Shown here: piece after piece, positions 62,437-64,000 of the stretch
Numbering within the stretch: the stretch's first letter is position 1
How the letters are laid out: the number at the start of each line of letters is the position of its first letter
From: Cristatella mucedo
Taxonomy: Eukaryota > Bryozoa > Phylactolaemata > Cristatellidae
NCBI GenBank assembly: GCA_009760855.2
Contig: WPIO01000045.1
Coordinates: forward strand, 2,078,501 to 2,142,500
Length of the DNA stretch: 64,000 bases
Reading direction: 5' to 3'
Made by a program: the position numbers and the translations under genes
Notes under the pieces: generated by a model
What the model was told of the DNA's origin: nothing
Database searches by the model: none
Seen by the model: the letters and a program-made list of their open reading frames with translations, nothing else

Positions 62437-62592
62437 ATTATATCATATTATCATATTATTTATATATATATATATATCATATATCATGTTATCCTATATC
62501 ATATACCATATTATATCATCCTGTATCATTTTACATTATATATCATACTATATTACTATAGGTATATATATATCATATTATATATTATATCC
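62437..62592. repeat. AT-rich tract of TATCATATTA words
   Basis: Irregular repetition of TATCAT/ATATTA words with TA runs; simple-sequence origin. GGCATA words border both sides (CCGGCATAT at 62430, CCGGCATAC at 62590). Confidence 0.85.
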
Positions 62593-63200
62593 GGCATACT
62601 CATCACCCGGCAGGTTGATGTGGGCCCATGAGAGCAAATCAGTAGTTTCTCTTCGGAGATGCGCCTCTAAGCTTCGAGGAGCCGCCGCGGGTGCACTCAT
62701 ACCCAGACCGAAGCTCGTCGCTCCACAGCCGCCTCCTAGGCTGCTGCTGCTACTGTCTATTACCTGATCTGCCAGCAGAGCATCCGCTGCGGGTAGCTGG
62801 ACGCCGACTCGTTGCACTTACCAGTCTAGAAAAATGTGCAACTAAACATTCTGTTCTCGACATGTGCCGCCGTGCGGCCGACTGACTACACTCCGAACCG
62901 CCCGATGCGACCAACCTCAGGCTTCCGGAGCACAGGATCTGAAGACCTGTGTCTCTAAAGTGACTGCGGTATGCTTGACGCGCAGCGACACGACTCCAGA
63001 GGAGCTAGCGCGAGTACGTGCTTCAGATCGCCCATTTCAGCGGCCCAGATGCGCACTGAACAATACATTGGATACGACGCTGATGGAAAACCAGCAACGG
63101 TCTAGAGAAAGGCGGTGTAATGACTCTGCAGTGACTTTCACGAAAGACTAGCCTGGCTTCAGATAATTTTTCGCGAGCTTTAAGAGTCTTATTGTAAGTC
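62593..63200. other. GC-rich segment, possible minus-strand coding
   Basis: Composition shifts to GC rich with many CpG. A minus-strand ORF (about 79 codons at 62578-62817) is Ser/Gly/Ala rich. Further right, a minus-strand ATG at about 62863 opens MSRTECLVAHFSRL, ending at a donor-like CTG/GTAAGT near 62822. No domain recognised. Confidence 0.25.
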
Positions 63201-63214
63201 AGAGACAGCAGAAA

Positions 63215-63400
63215 TCTACGAGTGGCTGAAGTCTAGATGGGACGTCACAAATGGGTGCAGCTTGGCTGTGATATCTTTGTCTAATCTGGCCCGAATCTTT
63301 GTAATGCCACGAAGCTGAAAGTAGGCTGCTGCAGATTCGACTGCAGAGCTGTTGTGGTCATCTAGTGACGCATGTACGACGCTATGCAATAGTGCAAGTA
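63215..63400 (-). mobile_element. LINE family A-related fragment, minus strand
   Basis: On the minus strand it reads ITKIRARLDKDITAKLHPFV, then TSHLDFSHS, and DDHNSSAVESAAAYFQLRG, matching the SLDDHISSTVKSAYFQLHN segment. Both ends truncated; more diverged than other A copies. Confidence 0.82.
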
Positions 63401-64000
63401 CGAAATTGCTCCACAAACGAAGCGCCGCCATCATGACGAGCTATAGCACGATCAACGCACCAGCTTTACAATCGCTCCATTCAAGTCTGCTAGCTAAATT
63501 GAAATTGTGCACTTTTTTGTTGCATTATTTGCTCCACGTAACCTCTCTTTTTCATTTTGCCATATCAGACTAATCCCTGGCGATGCTTGCCGGGATGTGA
63601 CGGCTCAGTCCCGGAACTTTTCAGAAAACGATACGGTTCAGCCACTGCAAGTGCGATCTGGAAAAATCGAAATAAACTGCAGGTTTAGCTTGGAATACGG
63701 GTGTAGTATTTACTTAGCGCAAACGCAAATACGTCAAGTTAGTTTCGTGACACGCATACCACACCTGGATGACGGTCAGAAAAGACAGCAAGTCTTCGTT
63801 TAGCTACGCCGTATTTACCACGTGCAGCTCTCGGCCGCCGCGAGGCGCACAGCTTTTCGGCGACCGAAAATGAATGAAGTCGTCGCGGCGATTGCAAGCT
63901 CGAGGCCGTACTTCTGAACGAACGCGTCGCTCGCTCATTATCGGCGCATGAAAGAACGCGAACGTGCAGCAGATGATCGAGATGCTGGCGAGCGCGTGCG
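63401..64000. other. Right edge; GC- and CpG-rich from about 63800
   Basis: The last 200 bases are CpG rich, with open frames on both strands, including plus-strand NVQQMIEMLASA running off the end. Could be the edge of an exon or promoter of a neighbouring gene; not identifiable. Confidence 0.25.

Overview
The window is eukaryotic and almost certainly from an invertebrate animal. It shows one intron-rich plus-strand gene with GT/AG introns, many 5'-truncated LINE copies, tRNA-derived SINEs, a short hAT transposon and long dinucleotide microsatellites. There are no bacterial-style operons. The species cannot be named from the sequence.

The main gene is an SHPRH-like SNF2-family ATPase with PHD and RING fingers (RAD5-type DNA-damage-tolerance ubiquitin ligase). 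I traced 24 exons from 12854 to 50702. The reading phase agrees at every junction and the last exon ends in a stop codon. In order they encode the helicase entry motif, Walker A (GLGKT), a PHD finger split by an intron, motif Ia, a 30-nt exon carrying DEAH, motif III, a long coiled or helical insertion, a C3HC4 RING finger and the C-terminal helicase lobe. Only about 36 codons separate Walker A from the PHD finger, so the linker-histone (H15) domain found there in vertebrate SHPRH is missing. Exons N-terminal to 12854 were not found with confidence; two weak candidates are listed.

Layout: 1-12850 holds LINE and SINE fragments, microsatellites and a 188-bp SPIN-like hAT element (12032-12219). 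From 12854 to 50702 lies the gene, with LINE, SINE and microsatellite insertions in its introns. From 50703 to 57720 lie LINE copies, some nested. From 58555 to 62190 a 54-bp minisatellite is interrupted by the longest LINE copy (about 58890-62063). From 62590 to 64000 the sequence is partly GC-rich with possible but unproven coding segments.

Two LINE families (both CR1/L2-like by their proteins) dominate. Family A ends in a GCGCC/GGCGC hairpin plus an ATT-type tail. Family B ends in a CCACA/TGTGG hairpin plus a TACATTAC-type tail. One SINE family (S2) carries a 3' end resembling family A, which suggests it borrows that LINE's machinery. I saw no rRNA, no true tRNA gene and no CRISPR array.
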